Source: Flavobacteriales bacterium (GTDB lineage Bacteria; Bacteroidota; Bacteroidia; Flavobacteriales_D; Crocinitomicaceae). Taken from it: a stretch of 64,000 nucleotides of DNA. The stretch spans positions 1 through 64,000 of the forward strand of contig CANMUN010000003.1 in the NCBI GenBank assembly GCA_947500875.1, in the 5' to 3' direction. The notes under the pieces were generated by a model. That model made no database searches and was not told where the DNA came from. It saw nothing but the letters and a program-made list of their open reading frames with translations. Shown one piece after another: positions 26,571 to 35,409 of this stretch (positions are counted from its first letter, which is position 1; each line of letters starts with the position of its first letter). A program made the position numbers and the translations under genes.

Positions 26571-26592
26571 AGCACAATGTTTAAATATTAAA

Positions 26593-26619
26593 CAAATATA
26601 GCGATTAAAATTACAGCAA
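26593..26619 (-). promoter_or_regulatory. bcp promoter (-7 TATATTTG)
   Basis: On the minus strand TATATTTG at 26593-26600 matches TAnnTTTG exactly, 22 bases before the bcp ATG. A TTG at 26617-26619 lies 16 bases upstream, closer than the 20 seen at the best promoters of this window, so the -33 assignment is weak. Confidence 0.4.
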
Positions 26620-26636
26620 GCGTGTTTTTAAAAAAA

Positions 26637-29300
26637 TTAATAGCCAGAATCTTCGGAATCCATCATTAACGATAAGCCGTTGTACACTGTTTCCAAGGAT
26701 GCTTTCTTATTTTTTAGGGATTGTATCTTGTTGATATCGCTGTTTTTACCAAGTTGCTGAAGCTCTTCGTCAATAACCTCTTGTTCTGATTGCAGGATTT
26801 CCATAAATCGCTCAACGATCATTTCAAAATACCAACCGGTGTATTGGTTTCCATTTTTCTTACTGTAAGTCAAGACCTCGATGGCGCGGTCCATGGACGT
26901 ACTTCCGTTGCGTATAACATGGTACGCATAGGACAACAAGGCCCGCAGTTTATTGTAGTCTTTCATTTCTCCTCCAAGGATCAATTGTTCAATGAATGGA
27001 AGGTCTTGGGCATTTCCATATTCACCCATTATTTCAGCGGCACTCACTCTAATTTCGGCCTCTTTGGAAGAACTCAATTCCCGTGCGATGCTCAATGCTT
27101 GAACAGAATCTATTTCTTTCAAAACGCTAATTGCGGCTCCTAAAACGGCTATTGAACTGTCGCGAAGCAAGACGCCACGGACGGTCTTAATGGCATCGGT
27201 TTTTTCAATTTTAGAAAGCAAAGCAACCGCTTCTTTGCGAACTAACGATTTTTTGTCTTTCTCTAAGATTTTTAAGACGGCTGTCTTGAGGCTTTTTTTA
27301 TCATTTATTTCATCCATCTTATTTAAGTAATCCAAAGCAGATGCTCGAATTCCCCAAAATGGGGCATTTGTAGCCTCTAGGATGATGTTCAATTTATTGG
27401 GATGTGAAGATTTTGCGATTCGCTTAAGCGCTGTTGCTTTTGAACGGTAACGGTTAGCATTGTAATACTGATGGATGAGCTGTTCAATGGGTTTTTCTTC
27501 ATATACCTTTGCAAGCAGCATCTGATCATCGTCCAAGTGAACATTTTCTAACTTACCGACAAATGGAAAACTAAACTCTTCCGTTTCATTTTCAATCGTA
27601 ATTGGATAAACGTGTTTGCCGTCGGCATCCCATAGGGCAAGGTTGACCGGTATTTTAAAGTTTCCAAAGTTCTGTGCCTGATTCACTTTTACCGTAACCG
27701 TATTGTTTTCTTGGTCGATTACTTGTTCCGTGAATAAAACGGGGTGTCCTTTAGATAAGAACCATTGGTTGAAAAACCAATTTAAATCTTCCCCTGACAC
27801 TTCTTCCATGGCTAACCGAAGGTCATGTATTTCTACAGACTTGTAGGCGTTAAGGGTTAAATATCGGTTCAATCCCGCAAAGAAGGCCTCGTCTCCCAGG
27901 TAATTTCTCAACATGTGGAGAATCCTTCCCCCCTTGTTGTAAGAATGGTTGTCGAACATTTCTTCTTTGTCATTGTATTCAAAACGGATTAGGTTCTTAT
28001 ACTCTTGACCGGAGTAATAACCGTTCGCTTCTTCTTCCGCATTATAATCGGCTTCATCTATACCGTATTCGTACTCGTCCCAAAGATATTGGGAATAGTT
28101 CGCAAAGGACTCGTTCAAAGGTAGGTTCGCCCAAGATTCGCAGGTGACTAAGTCCCCAAACCAATGATGAAATAACTCATGGGCGATGGTGGATTCGTCG
28201 TTCCCATCAATCAGTTCTTTTTTCGTTTTGTAAACATAATCGCCAAAAACGACGGCTCCAGAATTTTCCATGGCACCCGAAACATAATCCCTTACCACGA
28301 TCTGCGAATATTTGTCCCAAGGATACTCAACACCGAGTTTTTCAGAGAAAAATTTGATCATTTTCGGGGTCTTTCCAAAAATGGCTCTTGCGTCGTTTTC
28401 ATATTCAGGTTCCACATAATAATTGACTTCCATTTTCTTACCATCCTTTCGGGTGTAGAAGTCTTTCACGACTTTGAATTCTCCAACGGCCATCATGAAT
28501 AAGTATGGCGCATGAGGTAAATCCTGTTTCCAATGGTCCGTTCGCATTCCTTTGTTGTCTTTTTTTGAACTCACCAGCTTCCCGTTCGAAAGGGTAACGT
28601 ATTTATCCTCTACGGTCAGGATGATTTCTTGCGAGGTTTTTGAATTCGGCGCATCAATGGTAGGAAACCATACTGAATTTGCCTCCGTTTCTCCCTGCGT
28701 CCATATTTGTGGCATTACGTCTTCGTTGTCTCCCGTTGGATTAATAAAGAACAGTCCTTTATCAGAGGTGATGGCTGCTCCTCCCCCGGCTTCGCGTTCC
28801 TCTGGTTTGGCGATATACTCAACGACTAACGTAATCTTTTCATCTTTTTTGAAGTTTTGTCCGAAATGAACGGTTAACTTTTCTCCATCAGGATATTCGT
28901 ATTGCAATTCGTTGCCGTTCATCCATACCGCCGTTATTTCCATTCCTTTAGCATCCAATACCACACTATCCGTTGCATAAAAATGAGGTTTCATGGTTAA
29001 CGTAGCTTTTCCAATCATTTGAGATTCCTCCCAGTTGAAACTTGCCTCGATTTTTGTGTGCACCAAGTCCATGTACTTCCTGTGAGAGGCATTGTACGGT
29101 GGGTCAAAACCATCGTAGTCCTCATAAGGGCCCCAGTCCTCGAAATCCATTAATGAATCGTCTTCATAAATTCCTTCATCTCCGGAACTTTCGCCGTCCA
29201 TTACTATTTCAAAAGCTTCCCCGTCCGCTTCGTTTTTAGATGATCCACAGGCTGAAACAAACAACATTAAGCCAAGGACAATTAAAGTACATTTCATCAT
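26637..29300 (-). CDS. M1 family aminopeptidase lipoprotein with C-terminal HEAT-like repeats
   Basis: From the ATG at 29300 the 887-aa product has a lipoprotein signal (VSAC lipobox, Cys18). It then has an acidic linker and an M1 beta-saddle domain, the substrate motif GAMENSG (about 342), and the zinc site HELFH at 374-378 with the third ligand Glu 18 residues on. A beta domain and a helical C-terminal region of about 260 residues follow, with HEAT-like repeats (AVLKILEKDKKSLVRKEAVA, RELSSSKEAEIRVSAAEIMG). It is likely a surface or periplasmic aminopeptidase that trims peptides. The TTG at 29327 would add nine residues before the signal and is unlikely. Confidence 0.9.
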   Translation of the reverse strand: MMKCTLIVLGLMLFVSACGSSKNEADGEAFEIVMDGESSGDEGIYEDDSLMDFEDWGPYEDYDGFDPPYNASHRKYMDLVHTKIEASFNWEESQMIGKATLTMKPHFYATDSVVLDAKGMEITAVWMNGNELQYEYPDGEKLTVHFGQNFKKDEKITLVVEYIAKPEEREAGGGAAITSDKGLFFINPTGDNEDVMPQIWTQGETEANSVWFPTIDAPNSKTSQEIILTVEDKYVTLSNGKLVSSKKDNKGMRTDHWKQDLPHAPYLFMMAVGEFKVVKDFYTRKDGKKMEVNYYVEPEYENDARAIFGKTPKMIKFFSEKLGVEYPWDKYSQIVVRDYVSGAMENSGAVVFGDYVYKTKKELIDGNDESTIAHELFHHWFGDLVTCESWANLPLNESFANYSQYLWDEYEYGIDEADYNAEEEANGYYSGQEYKNLIRFEYNDKEEMFDNHSYNKGGRILHMLRNYLGDEAFFAGLNRYLTLNAYKSVEIHDLRLAMEEVSGEDLNWFFNQWFLSKGHPVLFTEQVIDQENNTVTVKVNQAQNFGNFKIPVNLALWDADGKHVYPITIENETEEFSFPFVGKLENVHLDDDQMLLAKVYEEKPIEQLIHQYYNANRYRSKATALKRIAKSSHPNKLNIILEATNAPFWGIRASALDYLNKMDEINDKKSLKTAVLKILEKDKKSLVRKEAVALLSKIEKTDAIKTVRGVLLRDSSIAVLGAAISVLKEIDSVQALSIARELSSSKEAEIRVSAAEIMGEYGNAQDLPFIEQLILGGEMKDYNKLRALLSYAYHVIRNGSTSMDRAIEVLTYSKKNGNQYTGWYFEMIVERFMEILQSEQEVIDEELQQLGKNSDINKIQSLKNKKASLETVYNGLSLMMDSEDSGY

Positions 29301-29401
29301 TGCATTATTTTTCACAAAACTGCTCAAATATTTTGTACTAAGATGTAGTTTTGCTAGGGATTTTCTAAATTATTTTGACATTTCTTTAAATTCGTTTCCC
29401 A

Positions 29402-30586
29402 ATGACTGACATTAGGTCCTATTCTTTTGATGGTAAACGCGCCATAATACGAGTAGATTTTAACGTGCCGTTGCACAAAGAAACCATGCAAGTGCAAGAC
29501 GACAAACGCATTAAAGCGGCATTACCCACGCTGAATTGGGTATTGAATCATGGTGGAAGTGTCGTGTTATTATCGCATTTTGGGCGGCCCAAAAACGGCC
29601 CTGAAGACCGTTTCTCCATGCGACATGTTTTACCAAGGCTTCAAGAGCTTCTTGGCGTTCATATTGGCTTTTCTTCTACCTTGGAAGAGGGAATTCTCAG
29701 GTCAAAGGAGTTAAATGCCGGAGATGTGATGTTGATGGAAAATGTGCGGTTTTTTGAAGGGGAAACCGATAATGATTCGGTATTATCGGAAGGGTTCTCT
29801 AAATTGGGTGACTGCTTCATCAACGATGCCTTTGGTTCAGCGCACCGAGCTCACTCCAGCACGGCCGGCATTGCGTCATATTTTCCAGAGGACCGTATGA
29901 TGGGGTTATTAATGAAAGAGGAAATAAATAATGCACAACGTGTGCTATCCAACCCCGTAAAACCCTTTACAGCAATCATCGGAGGAGCCAAAGTTTCGGA
30001 TAAAATATTGATCATAGAAAACCTTTTAAGCATCGCTTCGGATATCATTATCGGAGGGGGCATGGCGTATACTTTTGCTAAAGCAATGGGCGGTCAAATA
30101 GGTAATTCATTAGTGGAGGAAGATCGATTGGAGAATGTTAAAACGATTCTATCGAAGGCCAATCAATTGGGGGTAAGATTGCACTTGCCTCAGGATAGCG
30201 TAATTGCCGATAGTTTTTCGGGTCATGCATCAACTCAAATAACTTCAAGCCATCACATACTCGAGGGTTGGATGGGCTTGGATATTGGTCCCAATTCGAT
30301 CAATGACTTCAAAAAAGTTATTTTGTCCAGTAAAACGGTACTATGGAATGGACCCATGGGCGTTTTCGAGTGGGAGCCTTTTGCGGAAGGCACGAAGAAC
30401 ATTGCTTTGGCGGTTGCCGAAGCCACCTCTTCCGGAGCCTATTCACTGATTGGAGGAGGCGACAGCGCCTCTGCCATCGCTCAATTTGAATTAGCGGACA
30501 AAGTGAGTTATGTTAGCACTGGAGGAGGAGCACTTCTTGAGTTGTTTGAAGGAAAGGAACTCCCAGGAATTCGCGCTCTTGGTTAG
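29402..30586 (+). CDS. pgk: Phosphoglycerate kinase
   Basis: This 394-aa glycolytic enzyme interconverts 1,3-bisphosphoglycerate and 3-phosphoglycerate with ATP formation. It has RVDFNVPL, the substrate-binding LLSHFGRPK, FINDAFGSAHRAHSS, the hinge-side GGAKVSDKI, WNGPMGVFEW and the nucleotide loop GGGDSASAI. The stop overlaps the stop of the convergent gap gene, so the two consecutive glycolytic genes face each other rather than forming an operon. Confidence 0.97.
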   Translation: MTDIRSYSFDGKRAIIRVDFNVPLHKETMQVQDDKRIKAALPTLNWVLNHGGSVVLLSHFGRPKNGPEDRFSMRHVLPRLQELLGVHIGFSSTLEEGILRSKELNAGDVMLMENVRFFEGETDNDSVLSEGFSKLGDCFINDAFGSAHRAHSSTAGIASYFPEDRMMGLLMKEEINNAQRVLSNPVKPFTAIIGGAKVSDKILIIENLLSIASDIIIGGGMAYTFAKAMGGQIGNSLVEEDRLENVKTILSKANQLGVRLHLPQDSVIADSFSGHASTQITSSHHILEGWMGLDIGPNSINDFKKVILSSKTVLWNGPMGVFEWEPFAEGTKNIALAVAEATSSGAYSLIGGGDSASAIAQFELADKVSYVSTGGGALLELFEGKELPGIRALG

Positions 30587-31569
30587 TGATTTAAAAAGAA
30601 ATCGACCAGTCTCGCAGAATACCCCATTTCGTTATCATACCAGCCTACTAATCGGATTAATTTTCCCGATACCACCGTCAATTGAGGGTCAAATAAACAG
30701 CTGTAGGTTGACCCAATCACATCGCATGATACTATGGGATCATGGGTAATGCCAAGTATTCCTTTCATGGCGCCTTCCGAAGCGCCCTTCATCGCGTCAT
30801 TGATTTCTTGAACGCTCAGTTCTCTCTCGGTAATGAGGGTTAATTCGGTCATGGATCCATTGATAACAGGCACTCGAACACTTGAGCCTGACAATTTACC
30901 CTCTAGATGCGGAAAAATTTTAACCAATGCTTTTGCTGCACCGGTACTTGTTGGGATGATAGCGTTTGTCGCAGCTCTTGCCCTTCTTAAATCCTTATGT
31001 GGTGCATCTTGAAGCCGTTGGTCGGAGGTATAACTATGAACCGTTGACAGGTGTCCTAATTCTATTTTACTCAACGACTCTATCACTTTAATCATCGGAG
31101 CAGCATTGTTCGTGGTGCACGAAGCGTTGGAGATTACTGGCCCTAAATCGCGCACGTTTTGCTCGCTCACCCCAAGAACGACGGTAGGCACATCCTCTTC
31201 ACCCGGGGCAGATATCAACACCCTTTGGGCTCCTGCTACTAGGTGCAAACCCGCTAAATCTTTTGATAGAAACTTTCCAGAAGATTCCAGTACATCATGC
31301 ACCCCATAAGTCAACCAAGGGATGTCTTTTGGGTTAGCATGCTGCGTAAACACAATTTTCTTTCCATTCGAAAACACCAGCTGATTTCCGATGATTTCGA
31401 AATTCAAGGGAAGCCTTCCTTGGCTTGAATCGTATTTTAATAAATGAGCTAATTGTTGGACGCTGGCTAAATCGTTAACCACTGCAACGTTCAACTCGTC
31501 CATTTCAAGCGCCAAGCGCGTGAAACACCGGCCAATTCTCCCAAAACCATTTATGCCAATTGTTGCCAT
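30583..31569 (-). CDS. gap: Glyceraldehyde-3-phosphate dehydrogenase
   Basis: This 328-aa phosphorylating enzyme has the NAD-binding GINGFGRIGR (5-14), an acidic residue at Asp33 (VVNDL) that favours NAD over NADP, the catalytic Cys151 in SNASCTTN, and the C-terminal WYDNEMGYSARLVD. The second Cys that usually follows four residues after the nucleophile is Asn155 here (CTTNNAAP). That residue is not catalytic. The protein is a few residues shorter than common GapA. It is preceded by an exact TAnnTTTG element. Confidence 0.93.
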   Translation of the reverse strand: MATIGINGFGRIGRCFTRLALEMDELNVAVVNDLASVQQLAHLLKYDSSQGRLPLNFEIIGNQLVFSNGKKIVFTQHANPKDIPWLTYGVHDVLESSGKFLSKDLAGLHLVAGAQRVLISAPGEEDVPTVVLGVSEQNVRDLGPVISNASCTTNNAAPMIKVIESLSKIELGHLSTVHSYTSDQRLQDAPHKDLRRARAATNAIIPTSTGAAKALVKIFPHLEGKLSGSSVRVPVINGSMTELTLITERELSVQEINDAMKGASEGAMKGILGITHDPIVSCDVIGSTYSCLFDPQLTVVSGKLIRLVGWYDNEMGYSARLVDFFLNH

Positions 31570-31573
31570 CTTT

Positions 31574-31588
31574 TTTTGTACAAAAGTA
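31574..31588 (-). promoter_or_regulatory. gap promoter element inside a palindrome
   Basis: On the minus strand TACTTTTG (31581-31588) matches TAnnTTTG and ends 11 bases before the gap ATG. It overlaps the perfect palindrome TTTTGTACAAAA at 31574-31585 and the dyad GTAC-N4-GTAC at 31578-31589. Either could be an operator, or simply chance in A+T-rich DNA. Confidence 0.4.
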
Positions 31589-31615
31589 CACTTAGCCCTC
31601 CATTAATAGAACTGT

Positions 31616-34078
31616 TTAGTGAACAACAAACACAAAACCGTGTTTTTCGATTTCAACTCCACCGTCGAAAGTGGCATTGATGCGGTAGAAATAGTTCCCT
31701 TCTTCTACCAATTTTCCATCGGTTGTTTTTCCGTCCCAAGTTCCTGCAGGATTCGTGAACTTGTACATGACATTTCCCCATCGGTTTAATATCACGCATT
31801 CAAATTCAGCAATTCCTTCAGGGTCACTAATGCCAAATAACTGGTTTCCATTCATAGAACTCAGGGAAATGATGTTTGGAACATCAAAATCACATTGTTT
31901 AATGGTTATGATGGCCGTGTCGCTCGCAGTATGGCAAACGTTTGACGCGGTAATGAAATATTGTCCGGCATCCGAAACGACAATAAAGTTATCGGTTGAT
32001 CCTGTACTCCATTGCAGTTGAATGGGCGAGTTGTAACCGGTTTGCTGAACGCCTGAATTAATAGAAGCCGCAATTAAGTCAATGGTCGTTCCTTTACAAA
32101 TGGCACTGTCCAAAATATCTACGTAAACATACGGTGGAAATTCGATTTGCGAATTGATGACGGTTCCACAAGCATTGTCGGTATAAACGATGCCGTATAT
32201 CCCTGGAGTGGAGGTTGAAACTATGGGGTTTTCTACCGCCGGATTTGAGAAGGTAATGGCGGTGTCCGAAGCAGACCAAACCCCTCCAGCATAGGATTGG
32301 GTATTGGCTACTTGCAAGAATAAATTACAAGCAACCGTGTCCGTAAAAATCACCGGAATAGGCAAGACTTCGAGTGCAACCGTAGTGTCGTAATTGCATC
32401 CAAAATCATCCGTAACATTGTAGGTGTAGTAACTTGTCCCAGGGATATTCGGCTGAACCACTAAAGCGGTATCGTTTTGACCAGAGATGATGGTTGGATC
32501 GTTGCTCCAAAAATCGCTTACGATGATGTTCTGATATCCTTCTTGGTCCGGGTACAAACTCTGATTAAAATAAATACCCCACTGGAAAATATAACCATCG
32601 TCAATTCCTTGGTTATCTTGCACCGTAATGGTCCAATTACCATTAACAGGACAACCAATGAAATTATTGAAATCTCCGTCGGGCAAATACACTCCATTGG
32701 GATTCATGGACGGGAATCCGTAATCATTGATGACGGTATTGCCGGCAGCATTTTCACTGCAAATGGTTCCCAAAGTTGCTTGAGTTGGAGAGAAGCAGTA
32801 CGACCAAACAGGAGAACCAGGAGCCCCGCCGTCTAAATTCGTGTCATTGCCCAAAAAGGTACCAATTCCGTTGCCACAACCACCTGGAACAAGTTCATTC
32901 CACCCCCAAGGCGTTTGATTATAAGCATTCATAAGCGATACCGTCGTCCCGTTCGGACACGTTAAGGCAATTTCAAGATCACCAATGTAGGAGTGTTCTA
33001 TATCGATGCACAATTGATCGAAATCTCCTGCGCCCGTTATTACGGTGCTGCTGTCGAATCCGGTAATTCCAATGTTGGTCGCGTATTGAACCCCACTTCC
33101 ATCCGGTAAAAAGGTAAGACCAGCAAAAATTCCCCCAATCTCAAAAGTGCCATAGGGAATATCCACGCCCACGGTGTCTTGAGGGGTAACCCCACCAATA
33201 AGGGTCGTGTTCTGCCCTAAACAAACCGTATCCTCCAAAGGTCCGGTTCCTACAAAACTTGGCAATTGTGAAACTCGAACTTTCGAGGTTATCCGTTTAA
33301 TTTGAGGAAAAATATCCGTAATTCTCAAGTCGATGAAATATCCCGCTCTGGCCGGAGGCGTAAACCAAACTGAGTCGTTGTTAAATTGTCCAATACCCCC
33401 GATAGTCCATTGGTAAGAACAATTATTAACATTTTGTGAATAGCCGGTATTGGTGACCTCCAACGCGTATGGGAATGTGGGATCTGCAACAAAGAGGATG
33501 CTGTCACCGAAACAAATATCTACATATCCCGTGTCCGCAGGGTTCAAGGCATCTGGCCCTGTTCCATTGATGTAGGCATGCATGTGAGGAGCAAAAGGTT
33601 GTTGAGGATTTCCACAAGCCACATTGGCGTCCCAACCCGTTCCCTCAGCACTTCCATTGGTTTTAAATCGAAGGGTTAGGCATCCACTCGGATTGTTTTG
33701 AAACGAAGCTTGTACAAAAAAACCGTTCGGATGCGTTCCCGAATTGTAAGCACCTAACAAGGGAGAAGCGGTGCTTGGTCCGTCGAATACGTACAGCGTA
33801 TCAGAAGGATCAATGTTAAATGTGAAGCCAATGTTGGTTGCAAAAGCGATGGATACTTTCGAACCTTGGGCAAGATCCGGACAAAAGGTAATGACCTCGT
33901 TCATGTTGGGGGCGTAGTTGGTTGGACCGTCACTGAAATTGGTGCCACCCGCAGGAGGAATGATTGCGGAACAGTTCAAAGGATTTCCTTGAGGGTAGTC
34001 CGGCCCTGTAATCAGGATTTGTCCAAGTCCTGAAAACGCAGTAAAAGCAGAAACCAAGAGAATGTATAATCGTTTCAT
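31616..34078 (-). CDS. T9SS type B secreted protein with CUB-like and proprotein-convertase P domains
   Basis: The 820-aa protein has a signal peptide (cut near SGLGQ) and a CUB-like domain (about 60-160: SDTLYVFDGPSTASPLLGAY, CLTLRFKTNGSAEGTGW). A PKD-like segment follows, then a P/Homo B domain (about 355-505: LCIDIEHSYIGDLEIALTCP, NGNWTITVQDNQGIDDGYI). Ig-like repeats come next, and the CHU_C sorting domain (LNRWGNVMYKF, WDGKTTDGKLVEEGNYFYR). No protease catalytic domain accompanies the P domain. It is expected on the cell surface or released after T9SS export. It follows a small exported protein gene by 9 bases. Confidence 0.87.
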   Translation of the reverse strand: MKRLYILLVSAFTAFSGLGQILITGPDYPQGNPLNCSAIIPPAGGTNFSDGPTNYAPNMNEVITFCPDLAQGSKVSIAFATNIGFTFNIDPSDTLYVFDGPSTASPLLGAYNSGTHPNGFFVQASFQNNPSGCLTLRFKTNGSAEGTGWDANVACGNPQQPFAPHMHAYINGTGPDALNPADTGYVDICFGDSILFVADPTFPYALEVTNTGYSQNVNNCSYQWTIGGIGQFNNDSVWFTPPARAGYFIDLRITDIFPQIKRITSKVRVSQLPSFVGTGPLEDTVCLGQNTTLIGGVTPQDTVGVDIPYGTFEIGGIFAGLTFLPDGSGVQYATNIGITGFDSSTVITGAGDFDQLCIDIEHSYIGDLEIALTCPNGTTVSLMNAYNQTPWGWNELVPGGCGNGIGTFLGNDTNLDGGAPGSPVWSYCFSPTQATLGTICSENAAGNTVINDYGFPSMNPNGVYLPDGDFNNFIGCPVNGNWTITVQDNQGIDDGYIFQWGIYFNQSLYPDQEGYQNIIVSDFWSNDPTIISGQNDTALVVQPNIPGTSYYTYNVTDDFGCNYDTTVALEVLPIPVIFTDTVACNLFLQVANTQSYAGGVWSASDTAITFSNPAVENPIVSTSTPGIYGIVYTDNACGTVINSQIEFPPYVYVDILDSAICKGTTIDLIAASINSGVQQTGYNSPIQLQWSTGSTDNFIVVSDAGQYFITASNVCHTASDTAIITIKQCDFDVPNIISLSSMNGNQLFGISDPEGIAEFECVILNRWGNVMYKFTNPAGTWDGKTTDGKLVEEGNYFYRINATFDGGVEIEKHGFVFVVH

Positions 34079-34087
34079 ATGAAAGGG

Positions 34088-34447
34088 TTATTTTTTGGTG
34101 CCCTTGTAGGCTAATTGCAATTGATATAAGGATTTGACGGACAGTAATTCACCTTGGGTTTCGGTCCTAAAATACTGCGTGTAAGGCATGATTTGTATGT
34201 TCAAATCCGTAAAATGGGTGGTCTTTTTTACCAATGGGTAATCATCCATGTTTTTATTTCCGTTGTTGAACACCACAGATATCGCGTTGTCGTATGCAAA
34301 AACAAGTAAATCTAAATTACCGTATTGCTCTTTAAACGACTTCAATTCTGTTTTAGAATAAACTCGGTTTAGGGCGCGAAGGCTTTTTTGACCCCACAAA
34401 GGGGACGCGATAAATAAAACTAGGGAAAATAAAAAGGCGGTTTTCAT
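34088..34447 (-). CDS. Small exported protein (119 aa)
   Basis: A signal peptide (FLFSLVLFIASPLWGQ) is followed by a mixed alpha/beta mature chain without Cys or known motifs. It lies 9 bases upstream of the CUB/P-domain T9SS protein on the same strand, so the two are probably co-expressed. It may be an accessory protein of that surface protein. Function unknown. Confidence 0.6.
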   Translation of the reverse strand: MKTAFLFSLVLFIASPLWGQKSLRALNRVYSKTELKSFKEQYGNLDLLVFAYDNAISVVFNNGNKNMDDYPLVKKTTHFTDLNIQIMPYTQYFRTETQGELLSVKSLYQLQLAYKGTKK

Positions 34448-34547
34448 AATTTCAAGGATGATTTAGTTGCGCTTTGACAAGGACTTGTTTTCCAACGTAT
34501 TGGTTGCAAGGCCCTCATTTTTTTTCAAATTTAACACAATTAAAGTT

Positions 34548-34555
34548 TAGCTTTG
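34548..34555 (+). promoter_or_regulatory. -7 promoter element of the transketolase block
   Basis: TAGCTTTG matches TAnnTTTG exactly and ends 13 bases before the ATG of the transketolase N-terminal subunit. It could drive the six rightward genes up to 41959. Confidence 0.5.
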
Positions 34556-34568
34556 TAAAAAGATTTTC

Positions 34569-35405
34569 ATGGAGCATTTAGTTCAATTAGCGTCCCAAGT
34601 TCGAAGGGATATTGTTCGAATGGTACACGCGGTTAGTTCGGGCCATCCAGGAGGCTCGTTGGGGTGTGCTGATTTTTTTGTGTTCATGTATTTTGAACGC
34701 ATGATTTGTAATCCAAGTGACTTCTCAATGGATGGGGCGGATGAAGACGTTTTTTATTTGTCCAATGGCCATATTTCACCGGTTTGGTACAGCGTTCTTG
34801 CGCGAAAAGGTTTTTTTGAGGTTGCAGAGTTGGCTACTTTCCGAAAAATTTCAAGCCGACTTCAGGGGCACCCTTCCGTTGACAAAAAGCTTCCTGGTAT
34901 TCGAGTAGCTTCGGGCTCGTTGGGACAAGGACTTTCGGTGGCTATTGGTACAGCCTTAGCCAAAAAGATGAATCAAGATCCTCGTTGGGTTTATTGCTTA
35001 ATGGGAGATGGGGAAATACAAGAAGGCCAAGTGTGGGAGGCCGCCATGTATGCTGGAAATAAGGGAGTGGATAATTTGGTAGGAATCATCGATGCTAATA
35101 ACCGTCAAATCGACGGAGATGTAAGCCAAGTAATGGGCGTTATGCCACTGGAAGAAAAATGGAAAGCCTTCGGGTGGGAAGTATTTTCCATGGATGGGCA
35201 CGATTTTAGCAGCATGCGTTCGATTATGCAGCAAATAGACCAGCACCAGGGTAATGGTAAACCTAAAATGATTGTCATGCGCACAGAAATGGGTCAGGGG
35301 GTAGATTTTATGATGGGAACGCACAAATGGCACGGTTCGGCACCTAATGATGAACAATTAAGCCGTGCGTTGAGCCAGTTAAAAGAAACCCAAGGAGATT
35401 ATTAA
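34569..35405 (+). CDS. Transketolase, N-terminal (TPP-binding) subunit
   Basis: This 278-aa protein is the first half of a split transketolase. It carries HPGGSLGCADFFVFMYFERM and the thiamine-diphosphate motif GDGEIQEGQVWEAAMYAGNK ending in N-N-R. With the second subunit it transfers two-carbon units in the non-oxidative pentose phosphate pathway. The chain ends naturally after the PP domain. Unlike the usual arrangement, a VWA-protein gene sits between it (4-base gap) and the C-terminal subunit. Confidence 0.92.
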   Translation: MEHLVQLASQVRRDIVRMVHAVSSGHPGGSLGCADFFVFMYFERMICNPSDFSMDGADEDVFYLSNGHISPVWYSVLARKGFFEVAELATFRKISSRLQGHPSVDKKLPGIRVASGSLGQGLSVAIGTALAKKMNQDPRWVYCLMGDGEIQEGQVWEAAMYAGNKGVDNLVGIIDANNRQIDGDVSQVMGVMPLEEKWKAFGWEVFSMDGHDFSSMRSIMQQIDQHQGNGKPKMIVMRTEMGQGVDFMMGTHKWHGSAPNDEQLSRALSQLKETQGDY

Positions 35406-35409
35406 TTCG

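Noticed and set aside
31120..31140. Asn for Cys at residue 155 of Gap as loss of activity
   Set aside because: The catalytic Cys151 is intact. The second Cys is not essential for catalysis, so an active enzyme is expected.
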